Below are positions 53,333 to 64,000 of a stretch of 64,000 bases of DNA, piece by piece. Source of the stretch: Didymella arachidicola. Its lineage: Eukaryota; Ascomycota; Dothideomycetes; Pleosporales; Didymellaceae. The translations under genes were made by a program, and so were the position numbers. Below the pieces are notes generated by a model. That model was given only the letters and a program-made list of their open reading frames with translations. It was not told the origin of the DNA and ran no database searches. Where the stretch lies: assembly GCA_016630955.3 (NCBI GenBank), contig CM049987.1, forward strand, positions 1,488,001-1,552,000, read 5' to 3'. The number at the start of each line of letters is the position of its first letter. Positions within the stretch are counted from its first letter, which is position 1.

Positions 53333-56162
53333 TCAGAGAGGCTCCTGCTTGATCCTCTTGCTCTGACGGCGTCCAGTGAGGTCTTGAGCCCTCTTACGCT
53401 TAGCCATGGTCTCGAAGATAAGTGCCAGATTATCCTCATCTTCGTTCACGTCGATGTTGTCAATCTCGATGCCGCTGTCCACTTGGCTAGCTCTTGCAGT
53501 CAGTAAGGCTTGAAGCTGCTTGACTTTCTGTTCCAGCTCCGGAATGCGCTCCCCCACGTCTGCACGGATGGCCTCGCCTTCGGACGTGAGAATATAGTTG
53601 ATGGGCTTTAGGTCGCTGAGGGACTTGCTGAAGTCTTCGAACACCTTCTCAATGCCTACAAAATGCTCTCCGAGCGTCGAGCGCATCTTCTTGTCGAACT
53701 CGCCTTGAAAGTGGTTGATGATAATGTCGATGAAGTGCTGGTCGCCGTGCAGAAACATGTCGGACAATATCCTCTTCTGGAACTTCAACTTGGGCTCTAC
53801 GTATTGCTTGTACTGCTTCTTGGCCTTAGGGTTTGGTGCCTTGAGAGCAGGGACAGTATTGACCACCTTAGTGTAAATGTCGTTGGTGATTTCTGCGATG
53901 AGATCGTTCTCCCGACCATAGGCCATTGTAGCCCATTCGAGCCTCTTGGTCTGCACGCGAGGGGTAGCATCCATAAGACCCAGGATCTTGGCTTGCACCT
54001 GGTGAAACAATGGTTCCCACCGCTTCTTCGCTTTCTTGACAGTGGGCAAGTTGGCTGCTGAGTTCCTCATCACTCTGAGAACTTTTCTGTGCAGTTGGTC
54101 GAATGCGTACGCAAGGGCCGGCTGCATTGACCTCATGCTCTCGGTATAAGTGCTCGCCCGCTTGTGGAAAGATGGCGTAAGGATGTTGGCGAGATCTTTG
54201 TTCCAATTCGCACCGTTCTCCAAGCCTTTAGCTTTAGGAGCGCCTCGTGGTACAGTTCCACGATTTTTGAGAGTGCGATTGAAGGCTGCAGCCTTGAGTT
54301 CATTCCAGTCCTCTAGGAACAGCTCGGTGACCTGGTCTTTCATGCAAGCAACGTCGCTCTGTATTCTCGTGACGCTACCGTCTGATGCCATCTGGCACCT
54401 CGATCTTGCCTGCGAAAGCAGCCGTTCCATGAATGGCTTGAAGATCGTATTGAATTCTTCGGCGATTGTACCGAAACCTCCATTTCGGTCAGAGTCATTC
54501 ACAGTGTACTTGATCTTCTCGATGAAGTTTGGAAGCACTGTGTTAATGTGATGCGCGTAATCGTCCATGTTTTGTTCAGCGGGAAGGGAGTACAGAAATT
54601 GTCGGAGCGCAGGTACACCAGTCATCTCCACAGGCAGAGATGGCTGGTTCTTAAAGTTGATCCTTGCCGGTTTGATCCACCCCATATAATCCGCAGCGGA
54701 GGTATGAAGTGTTTCCGGTACGTCTTGTGCTTTCCAGCCTTGCAGTTTTGCTGATATCTCGGCTGTCATTTCCTCGTTGCGAGCGAGTACCTTTGTCTGC
54801 TTCAGCAAGCGGTCAAGGTATGATTTGTACTTGTCGATGAGATTCTTGTGCTTCAAAGTGTCGTCATCTTCATCATCGTCAAGCTGGGCTTCCTTATGCT
54901 CAGCGTCTTGCATGAAACCCTTTATCACATCGTATTTGTCCTCTGAACACTGTGACAGTTGGTTACCGCTGAAGGCCTGAGCTAAGTTAGCCGAGGTGCT
55001 TACGGATCATCTCGCAATGCGACTTACATCAATCTTAGTCGTGACGACCTTCACATTTGCAGGTCCATGGTGAGCTACAGCTGCACGTGCTGTGTTTATA
55101 ACCTTGTCATCGGAGGAGATACGAATGATGTCAGCTAGAATGAGCTCTACATCAACACTATCCTTGATCTCCTCGGCATGACGAACACGCGATAAGTTGC
55201 TGTCACCCCAGCCTGCAAATTATTAGTGTTTAGTCTTTCGTCAATGAAGGCAGCTAAAACCTACCGGGCAGGTCGATGATCTCAATCCCAGATTGGAGAA
55301 GCTCATTGTCGAACTTGACCGTGACGTGGTCAACAAGGGGCCAGAGACAAGTCACTCCCTTAACCTTGGTCCAAAATGGTTTGAGCTGTTTCAGGTGATC
55401 TTTCTGGTTGTTTGAGAATTTGATCGCGGTGCCTGAAGCGCCGCCTTGCTTGTGGAGCGTCTCCTCACATTTTAACTGGCAGACCCTGATGAACTCTCAA
55501 CTCTTGTAAGAAGTCGAGCTCCAGCATCCTTCAAGCGCATCTCGACATCCAAACAGAGTTAGAAAAACATCCTCGGCAGTGTCCTTAAGACGGCGTTCCA
55601 TCTTATCGTGATCAGCAGCCTTTCTGCGTAGAGTCTCCTCGTCGTCAGAATCTACGTCTGCATGCTGGTAGTGGAGAAAGTTTCTGGCATGTTCCTTTAG
55701 AAGTTCTTCTCTCTTAGCTGCGCTCAAGAACTTGATCTCAGCCGAGAATTTGAACTCGCCGCTGTAATGAACGTATCGTGTGATAGAGGATGTACATGCA
55801 GCTCCATCGGCTCCAGTCAGCGAGAGCCCATCGCAGTCGAACAAAGCGTTCAAACTGAGAGATTCACCTGCACATTGGGCGCCAATGAGGGCGATTTTGA
55901 TGGCCGGGCTGCGTAGGACGTTGGCGAGCTCGGTCGCTGTGCGCAACAAATGCTGCAACTCTCTGTCGTCAGCTGGAGAACCATCAAGCATGTCGACTAT
56001 GGAGTGTGAGAAGGCTTTCAGAAGCTCGTCAATCGTAGTTGTATCCATCCAGTACCAGGCATGATTCGGCCTCTTCTCTGAAGCTGGGTCATATCTGGAC
56101 AGAGTCTTTTGTGTGCTCAGACATGCCGGGAAATGCTCAAGACTGATAACGTCGGCTGACAT
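53333..56162 (-). pseudogene. Dynamin-like large GTPase (SLIP-GC-like) with one in-frame TGA
   Basis: Exons 55265-56162, 55028-55212 and 53333-54976; introns of 52 and 51 bp; all phases agree, 908 codons. A single TGA at 55497-55499 (codon 222) interrupts exon 1, and the same frame continues (EFIRVCQLKCEETLHKQGG). G motifs: G1 is IGAQCAGES at 93-101, with Glu100 where the P-loop Lys is expected; G3 DLPGWGD spans intron 1; G4 is TKID. The rest is a helical stalk-like region (ILSDMFLHGDQHFIDIIINH) and a basic tail. Fungal relatives are large GTPases of unknown role, distantly like the nuclear GTPase SLIP-GC. Two independent defects suggest a dead gene. Confidence 0.78.
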
Positions 56163-57015
56163 GATGTTACTCGGTGTTCCGGGCTGACTGATGACTTTGG
56201 TGAAAGGCTCGCAGCCGGGGTCTTTTTAGGTGGTGTGCGTGAATAGAGGACTGGTCGAGAGTGCGAGTGGGATCGTTGGAAGTGGGAAGGACCGGGCCCG
56301 GGGCAGACTTATATACTAACGATAGTGGCGTCTCGACTTGTCATACTGAAGGTGAGAGAGGTAATAGTGATCTGGAACAAATAAAGGTGAGAGAAGATAC
56401 CGTCTAAAGACTTGCGGCGGGCTCAGATGGGGTTGCATAGGCCCGGATCTGGATTATGCTGATGTGTTGGTATTAGCGAAGACACATTGGGAAAATTTCA
56501 CTATTTACTCGTCTAGAAAGTTCATATTTTGAAGCTACATGCGACCAGAGCCCTTGACACATGGTCTGTAAAGGTGTTGCTGGTGGACCGCTTGTGCGAT
56601 CTGCAGTCCACATTCGCAAGCTGCACGCTTGGTCTTCACATGACCCAGTCACCCTTCATTGTGGAGATCATCTTACTGATCACCACCAGTAAAGTCACTT
56701 CATGAGCAGCAACATCAACTTCGATATGTAGTTCGACTGCAGCTGGGAAGAGTTCTTGATGCGATTGCATCATCAGCGACCCCACATGATAAGTGCCTCG
56801 GTCCAGATCTGCACATCTCATTTGCACTTTATAGAACATATGTGTTCTTGAATGATGGCCATCAGCATCCGCGCGCCCACTGCCACAGGAAGCGAATTTG
56901 TTTTCCACCCAGTCAGTTCGACATCTTCACGGGAGGCAGCTTAGAAGCAACACAGTTCAGGAACAGTATCTGGGCATTAGATTAAGAACTGTCGGGCTGC
57001 CTCATTCTATTACAG
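56163..57015. other. Upstream region of the GTPase gene
   Basis: No gene recognised; ends at the TA target of element J. Confidence 0.4.
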
Positions 57016-57017
57016 TA

Positions 57018-59164
57018 CCGTGTCCGTGCACCTCATGAGCCGGGTCAGCGAGTGAGCCACCCCACTACCTTTGAGCATCAGAAAGAATTAAGATTATCAA
57101 GCTACACACAAAAGCGATTATTGTGAGGAAAGCTAGCAGATTGATCTATTAACTATTGCGCATATTTTAGCTATCTTAACTTTCTTGTAGCGGTAATTAT
57201 GCGACCACTGGTGCTCAATCTAGGTGGGGGGGTTGGGGAACGCGCGTGAACCACGCGTGGCCTGCGCACGGCAGCACCAGCATGTTGCTTTGTTATTTTT
57301 AACTGCGACTGCTGTGAGACCTTGCCCTTAGCCTGTTTAGGCAATTGGATACTTTTTTGAGCGTCGCGATCGCGTTTCTGAGCTGCTCTCGCTGCCTTGC
57401 GTGCGTCAATTTCAGCACGTGATTTAGCAGCCTTGCGATCGCGCTCTTCTTTCTTCCTCAACCGCCTCACACAGTTATCCTCCTTCTCTTTTGCCTTGAG
57501 CAGTTTATTCTGGTGCTGAATTTCACGCCTGGTGGTTTTTGCAGCCTCTTCCTCTAACTGCTGCTGCTCAGTTGCCGCCTGGCGTTGATCGGCACGTGCC
57601 TTCGATTGGGGGCTCCACCAGGTAGCACCACCCTGTAAATTGAGGTTATCTGCGGCTAGAGGCAGTGCTTTCTTCTTTTTATTCTTCCTCTTCTTGGCTG
57701 CCATTGCCTCTCTAAGGCCTTGAATCTTGTGCTGGGTAAGCTCATTAAGCACGTGGAGGTGGTGGATTCTCTGTTCAACTGCGTCTGCAGCAGCAAGGTC
57801 CTTATCCTTCACAGCGCTCCTTAGCAGTAACTTAGTCTTCAACCAACTAGGCTCAGGAGAAGCCGCCTGAGGTCCTGCTTGCTCTGGAGGTGTCGCAGGT
57901 GGCGGAGGTGCTGGTGTTCTAAACTGATCGAGTATGACGTCGGCGTTTGGTGGGTAGATACCTGTAGTTTCAAAGGCACTCTCCACCAACGCCTTAGTGA
58001 AAGTATGAACCCAGGCAGGCCAAAACAGGCTTACAAAGTCAGCCTTAGTTACTGGGTACCATCCCTGCGTTGTGTGGTTGTGTTCAACTAGTTGGTTGGT
58101 ATAGTTTTGAGCCAGCGACTTGAAGCACACCACATCCAGCGGCTGAAGCGTGTGGGTGGCGTGTGGAGGGAAGATGAGCAGCAGAATCTTGTGCTGATCA
58201 CAGTAATCGATAAAGGCCTTCGTCACGTGGCTACCGTGCCCGTCAATGATGAGTAGCCTGTACCTTCTCCGAGCTTTCCTCTTGGTGTAGCGATCGAAGA
58301 CCTGTTCCAACCAGGCAACGCCCAAATCGTCGTTCGTCCAACCAGTAGGTGACGTGGTAAAATGAACTGAGTGCTTGGCTGGATTAATTTCGCGTACCCA
58401 GCTTGCTTGTACTGCGTCACCTTTGGCTGGAAAGATAACCCCTGGGGGGAGGTAGGTACCGTCAGCACATACACCAGCAACCACGGTTATCCACTCCTGA
58501 TTACCATCGTGGGTAGGTTGTTTGAACCGCCTCTTACAGTACAGTACCTTATCAAACACCCTCTTGCTCCTTCTAACTACCCCAATCATAAATCCCTTTT
58601 CATCCATGTTGTATGTGTTCTCAGGCAATACTTCATGCTCCTTAATTTTAAGGTGCAGGGGCTGGAAATACAAGCTGTATTTATCACCAGAATCAGCCTT
58701 GTGGCGTACAGTTTCCATAGGAGTTGACCAGGCAGTGATAAGGTGGTCTTGATTCCGGTTTAACAGCCTAGTAACCCAGCTATCAGAAGGCTCCCAGCGG
58801 CACAAAGGAGTCAAGAAATTGATGATCATTTGCCTTGTAGGCATCAGGTGTCTCTCTGTGAGTCCTCTGATGTATTGTACAAGCTCTGCCTCAGCACGTG
58901 GGTGGAGGAGCCGTTGGCTGTTGGTGACCTCTTCACGAGGGGTAACTTCACCCCTGTGCTGGCGGGTCAACGTCGCGCGTGAACAGCCATGTTTTTTGGC
59001 AAGAGCCCGGTATGAGAATTGTTCTCCAGGTCTTAAATTATCTAGCTCTGCAAGGGCTTCCTTTAACGGCATCGTGGCGTTGAGTTGTAGGGGGTTTAAA
59101 GTAACGTCCAAAGTTGGTGGGGTGGCTCACGCACTGACCCGGCTCACGAGGTGCACAGACACGG
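57018..59164 (-). mobile_element. Element J: intact DD35D transposon of a different clade
   Basis: Termini begin CCGTGTC, not ACGT, and are flanked by TA at 57016-57017 and 59165-59166. Inverted repeats of about 55 bp differ at roughly six positions. Each has two TGAGCC-type boxes about 17 bp apart (CATGAGCCGGG, then GAGTGAGCCACC). Length is 2147 bp. It stands alone in a gene-rich region, 0.9 kb upstream of the broken GTPase gene. Confidence 0.9.
57171..59072 (-). CDS. Intact DD35D transposase without zinc knuckle
   Basis: 633 residues from the ATG at 59072. N-terminal HTH (SYRALAKKHGCSRATLTRQH), CENP-B-like second domain (LLHPRAEAELVQYIRGL), then the DDE domain: D157 (YNMDEKGFMIG), D277 (LLIIDGHGSH), D313 (TLQPLDVVCF), the last two 35 residues apart. 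The C-terminal 200 residues are Lys/Arg/Ala/Gln-rich coiled coil (AAKKRKNKKKKALP, RKKEERDRKAAKSRAEID) instead of a CCHC knuckle. No stop or intron. Likely active, or recently so; cut-and-paste transposition at TA sites. Confidence 0.92.
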   Translation of the reverse strand: MPLKEALAELDNLRPGEQFSYRALAKKHGCSRATLTRQHRGEVTPREEVTNSQRLLHPRAEAELVQYIRGLTERHLMPTRQMIINFLTPLCRWEPSDSWVTRLLNRNQDHLITAWSTPMETVRHKADSGDKYSLYFQPLHLKIKEHEVLPENTYNMDEKGFMIGVVRRSKRVFDKVLYCKRRFKQPTHDGNQEWITVVAGVCADGTYLPPGVIFPAKGDAVQASWVREINPAKHSVHFTTSPTGWTNDDLGVAWLEQVFDRYTKRKARRRYRLLIIDGHGSHVTKAFIDYCDQHKILLLIFPPHATHTLQPLDVVCFKSLAQNYTNQLVEHNHTTQGWYPVTKADFVSLFWPAWVHTFTKALVESAFETTGIYPPNADVILDQFRTPAPPPPATPPEQAGPQAASPEPSWLKTKLLLRSAVKDKDLAAADAVEQRIHHLHVLNELTQHKIQGLREAMAAKKRKNKKKKALPLAADNLNLQGGATWWSPQSKARADQRQAATEQQQLEEEAAKTTRREIQHQNKLLKAKEKEDNCVRRLRKKEERDRKAAKSRAEIDARKAARAAQKRDRDAQKSIQLPKQAKGKVSQQSQLKITKQHAGAAVRRPRVVHARSPTPPPRLSTSGRIITATRKLR

Positions 59165-59166
59165 TA

Positions 59167-61135
59167 ACAGATGTCAAATAGTTGGATGAGAGCTACGGTG
59201 ACGCTATCTCGCAATGTTACCACCGCCAATCAGAGCTTGTGGGCCAGGTGCTCTTCGACTTCAACGTCTGCCTAATACGCTCCACCAGGCGCTAGAATAG
59301 GCCATGCGGATGATTGTGGCTGACTACTCTCGCTCCAAGATTTCGTGGAATAGGACTGAAGGCTGCGAAAGTCAATTCTAACCTCATTTCCAATATGCTT
59401 TACTGTTGACATAGGCTGCACCTCGTGCAGCGCGCATATAATATTCATCTCTTACTGCCTTCGGGCCTTCGTTCGACATCATACAGCTTGACACGACCGC
59501 TTCATGTACCGCAATCTCAAGCGGCCGCCGAGCAATGAAATCTGACTACAACGATCAATTCAACGTATTCGCCCACCCTGAGTGATTCTGGGTCTGTAGG
59601 GTTGATAGTAATAAGCTGCAACTATCCAATACGTGGTCAACATGTCGATGGCGAATATCTGAAATTCGACGCAAGCAAATTCGGTCATATGGAGTCCGCT
59701 TCTCCTCTCCCAACACAGCGCTCCCCTACAAGACGACGACCCAAGGAAGCTATTATAACTGACGATCTCCGACGAGTGTGAGAAGAGGAGCGAAGCCTTC
59801 GTGAAGAGTTGCAAAAGATGCAAGAAGAGCGAGGCAGGTGGAAGAACCGCAACCACGCCATGCCAGCACAATGCTACGAGATCATTAAAACATGGCCTGG
59901 GATCTATTAATTATTATTGGGCCGCATACCTGAAAATGAGCTGACGGTAATGGTGGGGGTGTCAGTCTCACAACGCTATAACATCTGGACGCACCTGCAG
60001 CTGTAAGACGACTCGAAGCGCACAATCAACACATGCAAGTTCTGTTTGCCCAAGTGTCTTGAGACCTCGACGCCGCGGTTCAGCTCATCAGCCTCGAGAT
60101 ACACTTCGTCAAGACGAATATGGGCGGTAAAACACTGCGCTGGAGATTGTACTTAGGGTTGAATCTGATGTTGCACATCTCACAAGGATCGCGGAGGGTG
60201 TTGACACCGAAGTCTCAAGAAGCAGGCGCTGGCTGGAGGATACTTGTGCGCAACGACTATCTCAAGTCGAACTTGAAGTCTGCGGATGTTCAACTACTGT
60301 CAATGGTGAAGGAAGTCAGAGAACGAGGTATGGATGGTTACTAGCAGGCTTTCCGTCAACGTTGCACCCGAGTATGATCTCATTCACAACGAGTACGTGC
60401 TAGATCTCTACGAGAAGACCAAAGCTCTGATGGTCCATACATACTCACAGCGCAGCACCGAGCCAGATAAGATGAAGTCGTCGAGAGGGATCTAGGAGAA
60501 GGGGAGGAAGCGGAGGCAACGGAGATGATCTGAATCTGACCCAGGAGTCTGCGTAGGATTTCATGTTGTGTCTTGCGTCTTGCATTTCAGTGATCCTTGA
60601 CGACTCGCTTCATGTGCGCTCTGAGCTGCGGCGGTACCGACGACAAAGACTATTTGAAATGACAGTTGATCTGCGACCGACATATGTGGAGAGCTGTGGG
60701 CCTATACATCCTCGCGCTGATCACGTTTAGTGGATTGTGCCCCATGCGGAAAGGCAGAACTGGCAGCTGCGGAATTCCGCAATTTGCCAATGCACTGTAC
60801 TAATGTGTTCCGCCACCATCTTCAGCAATACTGATCAGATGAAATCCAAGACTAAGCAAGGACGCGTCACTCATGCGCAAGGTGTGCGTTCTGCTTGTTC
60901 CAGGGATTTGGGCTGCCATAATCCAGCCGTCGATAGACAGACTACCAACTTCCACGGATGAAGTGCCAGCAGCGATGGATCCACCCGGTAAGAAACTCTT
61001 TCTTACGCTCGTAGTGCACTTAAATAGCTGTAGATGCCCCTTCCAATCTTCAAGACGCATTCAAAGGTTCCAATTTCATCTGGAACAAGTTACTGTTAGC
61101 ACTACCTATCAGCCTCTATAGAACGACCGTACGAG
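59167..61135. other. Gene-poor region with possible coding debris
   Basis: Between 59690 and 60540 the top strand shows short protein-like pieces (EERSLREELQKMQEERGRWK near 59785 and EYDLIHNEYVLDLYEKTKAL near 60375) separated by many stops. It may be a decayed gene of unknown family; no start, splice pattern or domain can be defined. Confidence 0.3.
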
Positions 61136-62035
61136 ATGCAAAAGCGGTCCAGTGCATCGATACAGACCACACTTCTCAAGTAAATTTGAATCTTCTTGAA
61201 GACTCCCTAAGCCTCACAAGATCGCTGTATCTCTTGTTGCGTCGCCGTAGGTCTATCTTTGCAATCACCTTCACTCCGTACCGATCACCCCAAAACGAAC
61301 GCAATAAATATCTACAGTACCGACATGCCTTAGTCAAGCTACTTGGAGAAGAGCAATTTGATTCGAGCTTGATTCGCAAAGAGATTGAAGAGATCACAGA
61401 TGCGCGTTCGTGGACTGAACGGGAGCAGAGTCGAAATGAAGATCCAGATCTGAATCATCTGGGTGCATACAACAACCCACACGAGGGTGAACAGGGAGGC
61501 ATTACAGATCTGAAATACGAGAAGAACAAGTGTCGGCTCTGTGATCGCAGAATGAAAAACAGCATCACCTTGGAAGCTTTGGCTGCGCTTAATAAGTTGG
61601 AAGACAAGGGGAGTTTGGTACAAATCGTAAGTCTCACGCTCCAGTCCGTTCATGACGTCAGCTCACAATGGCAGTCTTTGGACGCCGATATCGTCTTAGC
61701 GCTTGGTCTTGCAATCGCCTCCGTTCAGCCAGAGGTTGTAAGTTCACGTCTTACCGTTACGCATCCTACCTTCACGTTCTACCGCCAACCCAAACACGCG
61801 TCTGTACTTCATCTTTCACTTCCCCGATTCTGCGACCGTACAGTAGCGTATGAAACACACGATTGCTATTCCCGGACTGGTCAACGTACATGCTAAAGAC
61901 TGCGGAGTGCGCATCGACCAAAAGATCGAGATACATGAGCCTGAGGATCTTGCGTTCGAAGAAGGCGATGAGAAAATCGGAGAGTTTATGAGCATGTATC
62001 TGAGAGGGGGATGGCAGGGGACTGAGTCAGTATGA
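61136..62035 (+). CDS. Hypothetical protein, four exons
   Basis: Model: 61136-61179, 61251-61626, 61675-61737 and 61847-62035; introns of 71, 48 and 109 bp with GTAAAT, GTAAGT and GTAAGT donors; 223 residues. All phases agree, which supports the model. The second intron is a multiple of three and lacks a stop, so it could also be retained. The product has NERNKYLQYRHALVKLLGEE, a CxxC (KCRLCDRRM) and an acidic end (EDLAFEEGDEKIGEFMSMYL). I do not recognise a family. Exons upstream of 61136 cannot be excluded. Confidence 0.55.
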
Positions 62036-62235
62036 TGGGCTACAGAGGGACATCGAGATTAACAATAAGGTTCGTTAAGATGGAAAAAATTGAGTATTAC
62101 TGCACAGCTGTTATGTACACTACGATAGGAAGCCTAAAAGCTATCTATGGTTTCTCCCCACTCTATGGAAATCAAGTGTAATTCTAAGAAGAAAAGTGCT
62201 TGCCCGTGGCGACGGATACGAAACGCCTCTTTCCC

Positions 62236-63626
62236 TTAGCGCAGGCGTGCGATAGTCGCGTTTGAGCTTGCCCCACGCACATTGTCGTACTTGCTCAACG
62301 GGTAGTTCAAGTTGTTCTGGTCCGTTTCGAGAGCCTGAATACCACCCAGCGCCTTGCTCACAGTGCTGACAAGGCTCTTGTCATCAGTACGGTCAGAGCT
62401 GGAGTCCCACCACCACGCGCCGCCAAGCTTCTGGTTTTTCAAATACTTCGCCTTGAGGGTCTGGATCTCAGGTGTGTCAAAGCTGACGAACTGGCGAGTC
62501 TTCTGGTCATAAGACCAGGAAGCAATTGCCTTCTTATCAGTATAAACGGTGCTGCCGTTCAGCGGGAGCGCCTTGTAGTCGAGCACACCAGCTTCCCAGG
62601 TGCCGTCGCCGGAGCCATTGAACTTCTGGCCGAGGCCATGGTCGAGACGACCGGCATTAGCAAAGGAGCGACCGTATAGCGGCATACCAAGGATAATCTT
62701 GCGAGGAGAGGCAATTTTTGCCGCGTAGTACTCAACAGCCTGTACGGTGTTGTAGTCTGTTGCGCGAGGGTTCGACAAAGATGGGTAGACGTTGCTGAGG
62801 TGCCCAGTGTAGTTGGAGAAACCTGGACCCATGTAGTCGAAAGCCATTAAGTTCCATATCGAGACGTAGGGGTCCATAGCAGCGACATCAACATTGACGT
62901 AGTGTTGAGGTCCTGCAGGTGCCGAGATCGAGATAGTAAAATGGTACCCTTCCGCGTATTTTGCAGAGTACTCATCGTAGGCTTCACGGCACAACCTGAC
63001 GGTATCGGCGAGGTTCGCAGCATCAGTTGCATCTTCAGGATACTCCCAGTCGACTGTATCAAAGTCAGTAATGCCAGAGCCGAAGTTGTGGATTACACAC
63101 TATCGATGCCGTCAAGACCGAGATCTGTGATCAATTTCAGAGTGGATTCTGCGAAACGAGAGCGCCCAGCGCTTGTTGCCAGCGCAGTCTTGAAGTTCGC
63201 CCTGTACGACCAACCTCCGACAGACAGACTGGTCTTGAGGCTACGATGCTTTTGCTTAAGTTTGTAGAGTTGGTTGAAGTTGCCTAGTAGCTGTGTGCCA
63301 TTGCTAGCGACATCCCCAGGGTAGGCATACTGCAGATCAGCCCATTCGTCAGAGAGAAACACCTCGCCAGTGGTACTGTTGACATTTGCGAAGGCATAGG
63401 TGATCTTGGTGAGCTTGTCCGCAGGTAGGTCTGTGACAAAGTGCTGGCGAGCATAGATAGCCTGGGACAGTCAGCAGACGACCGAGACTAGCTCAGTGAG
63501 ATCCTTTACCCAATTCACGTAGAAGACGCCCACGTCGTAGCCCTTCGTTGAACTTCCATCTTCAACGGGCGCAGCGCCGGTAAGGAATGGAAGCGCAGAG
63601 AGCGCGGCAAAGTTGAGGAAACGCAT
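62236..63626 (-). CDS. GH18 endochitinase, secreted
   Basis: Exons 63510-63626, 63101-63461 and 62236-63053; introns of 48 and 47 bp; 431 residues from the ATG at 63626. Signal peptide (MRFLNFAALSALPFLTGAAP), TIM-barrel start YDVGVFYVNW, substrate motif SLSVGGWSY, catalytic DGIDIDWEYP completed across intron 2 (proton donor E163), MAFDYMG, and LGGAWWWDSSSD near the end. This is the class V, Trichoderma Chi42-like layout without a chitin-binding domain. It cleaves chitin outside the cell, in wall remodelling, autolysis or attack on other fungi or insects. Convergent with the hypothetical gene ending 200 bp away. Confidence 0.93.
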
Positions 63627-64000
63627 CTTGAAAGAGAGGACGGCTGCAGTGAGCCAGTTGGGGATCAAAAACCAAAGGAGGTGAAGGAGTGTGCGAAGTA
63701 AACGAGACTGATCTCTTTCACTTGCTGTACATCGAGCCCTTTAAATCCCAGTACTATAACCCGAGACGTCCTTCGCTCTCGCTCTAAATTAGCTCCTGAC
63801 CAATCAAGCGTTTTGCAGATCAGGCAGACGAGCCCTTCGTGCCTTGTGCCAGGCCAGTGTTGATACGAGCGAGCTAGATTTGGCCGTGGTGAAGCCTTGT
63901 AGAGCGAATGGATGATCTGCATGGGCGTTTAGGTTTTACAAAATTACATCGTGATCCCTGTACATGATACGGCTCTTCAACTGAGGTTTTGATGGTTCGG
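63627..64000. other. Upstream region of the chitinase gene
   Basis: Leader and promoter of the chitinase on the bottom strand; no other gene recognised up to the window edge. Confidence 0.4.

Overview
The window is nuclear DNA of a filamentous ascomycete (Pezizomycotina, probably Dothideomycetes). Genes carry short GT-AG introns (46-152 bp, mostly about 50). The gene set is typical of moulds: CSN6, a GH18 chitinase, a WSC sensor, a filamentous Atg33-like protein and a peroxisomal dienoyl-CoA reductase. Old repeats carry CpA-to-TpA mutations, the mark of repeat-induced point mutation (RIP). Element names A to J are mine.

Region 1 (1-18920) is a transposon island built almost only of pogo/Fot1-like DD35D elements. 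These have TA target duplications, termini mostly reading ACGT, an N-terminal CENP-B-like helix-turn-helix region and a C-terminal CCHC zinc knuckle. A, B, C, D, E and the remnant G' lie back to back (1-9329) with 13-106 bp between them. A' (9330-13003) is a RIP-mutated copy of A that later received element F. Next come a broken and inverted element G (13006-13938), a chimeric element H (13941-15759), 1.3 kb of unique DNA, and element I (17066-18920). C is intact, A is open to the window edge, and D and I each have only one stop. Every inverted repeat holds two direct copies of an element-specific box, 16-18 bp apart.

Region 2 (19400-22300) is a decayed zone with an FAD-linked oxidoreductase pseudogene and a small basic-protein pseudogene, both carrying in-frame stops.

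Region 3 (24500-56200) is gene-rich. It holds a disordered hypothetical protein, a Cys/His hypothetical protein, COP9 subunit 6, a polyol dehydrogenase, an epoxide hydrolase, an epimerase-like gene with a one-base frameshift, a pinin-like protein facing a PHF5A/Rds3 splicing factor, an Mtg1 GTPase, a secreted trypsin-like N-terminus, a peroxisomal 2,4-dienoyl-CoA reductase ending in SKL, an Atg33-like protein, an ArfGAP, a trypsin pseudogene, a WSC-domain sensor, and a dynamin-like GTPase with one stop codon and a substituted P-loop lysine.

Region 4 (57018-64000) holds element J, a different and intact DD35D transposon without a zinc knuckle, then a gene-poor stretch, a four-exon hypothetical gene and a convergent GH18 endochitinase.

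Exon boundaries were read by eye from reading frame and splice consensus and are internally phase-consistent. No database search was possible.
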